Of a DNA stretch of 41,573 nt, positions 39,691 to 41,573 are shown in pieces; position 1 is the stretch's first letter, and the number at the start of each line of letters is the position of its first letter. The position numbers and the translations under genes are program-made. This stretch comes from Mediterraneibacter glycyrrhizinilyticus (GTDB lineage: Bacteria > Bacillota > Clostridia > Lachnospirales > Lachnospiraceae): the NCBI RefSeq assembly GCF_016902345.1, contig NZ_JACJLR010000030.1, positions 1 to 41,573 on the forward strand, in the 5' to 3' direction. Under the pieces are notes generated by a model. That model did no database searches. It was not told the origin of the DNA and saw nothing but the letters and a program-made list of their open reading frames with translations.

Positions 39691-41421
39691 ATGGGAAAAA
39701 GTAAAAAGAAACTTGCTGTCCTTCTTGCGGCCACCATGACATTGACCATGATGTGCGGGATGACGACATTTGCAGAAGAATCTGATGTCAGTGATCCAAC
39801 TGCAGTAACTGAGCCAGCCGCTGTCCCTGAACCGGTTATGGTTGAGCCCACCACGCCAGAACCGGTTATCACTGAACCAGCTGTCACACCAGAGCCGGCC
39901 GCTCCCACTCAGCCAGACACAATTCCGGAACCTACCACTCCTGACGAACCAGATATAACAACACAGCGAACGACTCCTGGGGAACCGGATACAGCAGCAC
40001 AGCCGACTACCCCCGAGGAACCGGATACAACAACACAGCCGACAACTCCTGAGGAGCCCAGCACAGCAACAGATCCCGATATCACAACGGAACCAGATAC
40101 TTCAGCTGAGTCGGATGTGACAGATCCCGCAGCGGAAAGCGATCCTGTTGATGATCCGGATGCAGCTGGAACGGAAACGGACGATACCCAGGAGATTATC
40201 GAAGAGGAAGATACTACGGCAGAAGAGGATGTTGAAGACGACTATATTCCTGTTGAGGAGCCCGAATCATCTGTCTGGATCGGAACCGATAATGAAAAGG
40301 ATCCATATGTTGAACTGGATCAGTCCGATGAATTCATCTCTTTAGGAGAAGGAAAAGGATCTTACAAGTATACCGATGGAAACCTTGTCCTCAAAGATGT
40401 CAATATTGAGCTTGGCACGGACTGGCTGCCGGGATTTGATATTACAGGTACTATCGTCATCAACCTTCAGGGAAATAATAATATCGCGACCAAAGGCGAT
40501 GGCATCAATGTTTATAACGGTGACCTTACGATCAACGGAGACGGAACTCTCACCATAAAATGTACAGGTGATGTGGGGGATGGAATCTTTGTCAGTGACG
40601 GATCACTTACAATTGATGGTGCTAAAGTTACGATAAGTACAGAAACCAAATACGGTTCTGATGCGATCACTGTATATGACGGTGATATAAATATCATAAA
40701 CGGTGCTGATGTAACCGCAAATGCAAAAGTGACCGGAGAGGAAACAAAATATGCTTCTGTTTACGGCATCCACGCATATAATGGAAAGATCAATATCAAG
40801 GATTCCAACGTAACCGCAAACGCAGACGGCAAGATCTCACTGGAAGGCAAGATGGATGACTGGGTAAGACAGCTTGGCATTGGTATCTATTCCGAATCTT
40901 CTGATATTTATCCGGATGATCCGTATTTAGCTGAATATGCAAGACCTGCAGGCATCACGATCGATAATTCAAATGTGAATGCCAGCGGAAGCTTCGCGGC
41001 AATGCTGGTGATCGGCAAAGACGGAACGATCACGATCAAAGACAGCACGATCATCACACCCGATGATGTAAACATCCGTGAACTCATGGGAACGATCGAA
41101 GATGATCCGGATGCTGCAGCAGTACAGATCGGCGCGATCCTTGCAAAGGGTGAAGGAGCTGTTGATCTCGACGCGATCATGGAAGAATATTACCGCCTGC
41201 TTGATGAAGGCGATGACGCTGCCCTTGCAGAATTCCTTACTTCAATCCTTGATAACACGGTAAAAGAAGTGAAGATCGTAAGGGATTCCGAACTTGTTAC
41301 GGCAGAAAAATCTATGATCCCGAGGACAGGGGACAGCTTCAACGCTGAGACTCTTCTCCTGGTCCTTGCTGTATCAGGCTGCATCTGCGCATACCTGATC
41401 AGAAAGAAAGTCATCGCATAA
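39691..41421 (+). CDS. Cell-wall-anchored beta-helix surface protein
   Basis: A 576-aa secreted protein. The signal peptide spans residues 1 to about 28 (KSKKKLAVLLAATMTLTMM, cleavage near TFAEE). A Pro/Thr/Glu-rich stalk (about 30-195) contains 12-residue repeats. The core (about 200-480) is rich in short units such as DGINVYNGDLTINGDGTLTI and DGIFVSDGSLTIDGAKVTI, typical of carbohydrate-binding-like right-handed beta-helices. The end has IPRTGD (543-548), a hydrophobic segment and RKKVIA, a sortase sorting signal with I in place of L. It should be covalently fixed to the cell wall. It has its own promoter and terminator. Confidence 0.88.
   Translation: MGKSKKKLAVLLAATMTLTMMCGMTTFAEESDVSDPTAVTEPAAVPEPVMVEPTTPEPVITEPAVTPEPAAPTQPDTIPEPTTPDEPDITTQRTTPGEPDTAAQPTTPEEPDTTTQPTTPEEPSTATDPDITTEPDTSAESDVTDPAAESDPVDDPDAAGTETDDTQEIIEEEDTTAEEDVEDDYIPVEEPESSVWIGTDNEKDPYVELDQSDEFISLGEGKGSYKYTDGNLVLKDVNIELGTDWLPGFDITGTIVINLQGNNNIATKGDGINVYNGDLTINGDGTLTIKCTGDVGDGIFVSDGSLTIDGAKVTISTETKYGSDAITVYDGDINIINGADVTANAKVTGEETKYASVYGIHAYNGKINIKDSNVTANADGKISLEGKMDDWVRQLGIGIYSESSDIYPDDPYLAEYARPAGITIDNSNVNASGSFAAMLVIGKDGTITIKDSTIITPDDVNIRELMGTIEDDPDAAAVQIGAILAKGEGAVDLDAIMEEYYRLLDEGDDAALAEFLTSILDNTVKEVKIVRDSELVTAEKSMIPRTGDSFNAETLLLVLAVSGCICAYLIRKKVIA
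39934..40077 (+). repeat. Four tandem 36-bp units inside the surface-protein gene
   Basis: Four in-frame units at 39934, 39970, 40006 and 40042 encode TTPDEPDITTQR, TTPGEPDTAAQP, TTPEEPDTTTQP and TTPEEPSTATDP. They form part of the stalk. The number of units may vary between strains, as in other wall proteins. Confidence 0.85.
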
Positions 41422-41474
41422 TTTGAATATGCGAAAGTGACCAAGCTTATAAACAGCCTTATACACTGGGGCTG

Positions 41475-41493
41475 TCGGTTAATACCGATTTTT
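41475..41493 (+). terminator. Short intrinsic terminator of the surface-protein gene
   Basis: TCGGT (41475-41479), loop TAAT and ACCGA (41484-41488) are followed by TTTTT, 54 bp after the stop codon. The stem is only 5 bp, so it may be weak. Confidence 0.55.
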
Positions 41494-41512
41494 AATCCCT
41501 GACATGCAGGGA

Positions 41513-41573
41513 AGAGGCAATCCCAGAGAATTCGGGCTTTTTTAAGCCCCTAATTCTCCAGTGGATTGTCTCT
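41513..41573. other. Long imperfect inverted repeat at the right edge
   Basis: The left arm 41513-41539 and right arm 41544-41573 pair over almost their full length around TTTT. Shared blocks are AGAG, CAATCC, AGAGAATT/GAGAATT and GGGCTT, with a small asymmetric bulge. The structure touches the window end and may be longer. It could be a strong terminator, a small RNA or the end of a miniature element; sequence beyond the edge would decide. Confidence 0.6.

Overview
The window looks like a chromosomal segment of an anaerobic, low-to-mid GC Firmicute, most likely a gut Clostridium of the Lachnospiraceae type. The grounds are strong AGGAGG ribosome binding sites with ATG/GTG/TTG starts, an anaerobic cobalamin pathway of the cbi type, an IPRTG-sorted surface protein, and the mix of DUF2200, pRiA4b ORF-3, Rpn and AbiE families. 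This assignment is inference from gene content. Almost every gene lies on the minus strand; the clear exceptions are a broken rpn gene and the surface protein at the right end.

Region 1 (1-11610) is a type III CRISPR-Cas locus read right to left: csm6, an unassigned protein with an internally repeated fold, an HD-less cas10, a three-part cas7-cas5(csx10)-cas11-like fusion, a double cas7, csx19, a cas7 with a large insertion, cas6, an AT-rich leader and a CRISPR array that runs off the left edge. The effector set and its gene order match the fused type III-Dv arrangement I recall from Synechocystis, usually placed between multi-subunit type III complexes and single-protein type III-E. Here it is joined to a Csm6 ribonuclease and to a possible second cyclic-oligoadenylate protein. 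No cas1 or cas2 is present. All eight spacers are purine-rich on the strand opposite to the crRNA, as expected if crRNAs are antisense to mRNAs.

Region 2 (11690-13650) is mobile-element debris: a VirD4/TraG coupling protein that has lost its Walker A part, unassigned ORF fragments, and the 5' end of an IS256-family transposase whose ribosome binding site lies in a hairpin.

Region 3 (13653-23376) is a run of closely spaced minus-strand genes: cbiB, ybaK, a secreted anchored protein, an OLD-family ATPase/TOPRIM nuclease, two small membrane proteins, DUF2200, a GNAT acetyltransferase, a flavodoxin, a lipoprotein and a pRiA4b ORF-3 family protein.

Region 4 (23566-34375) is dominated by cobalamin synthesis: bcp, cbiD, cbiL, cbiF, cbiH, cbiET, cbiA, cobT and cobS, mostly overlapping or closely spaced and ending at a strong terminator. 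Downstream is an AbiE toxin-antitoxin unit with its own palindromic operator. Its toxin gene is broken by an internal deletion, and a CobC-like phosphatase overlaps its end.

Region 5 (34386-41573) holds a HEPN/MNT pair, an rpn remnant, an XRE membrane regulator, a VOC protein, a GrpB-kinase fusion, a NUDIX hydrolase, a DUF1287 protein and, on the plus strand, a wall-anchored beta-helix protein with 12-residue repeats. A long imperfect hairpin reaches the right edge. Defence-type modules (type III CRISPR, OLD, AbiE, HEPN/MNT) are scattered among metabolic genes, several of them decayed.
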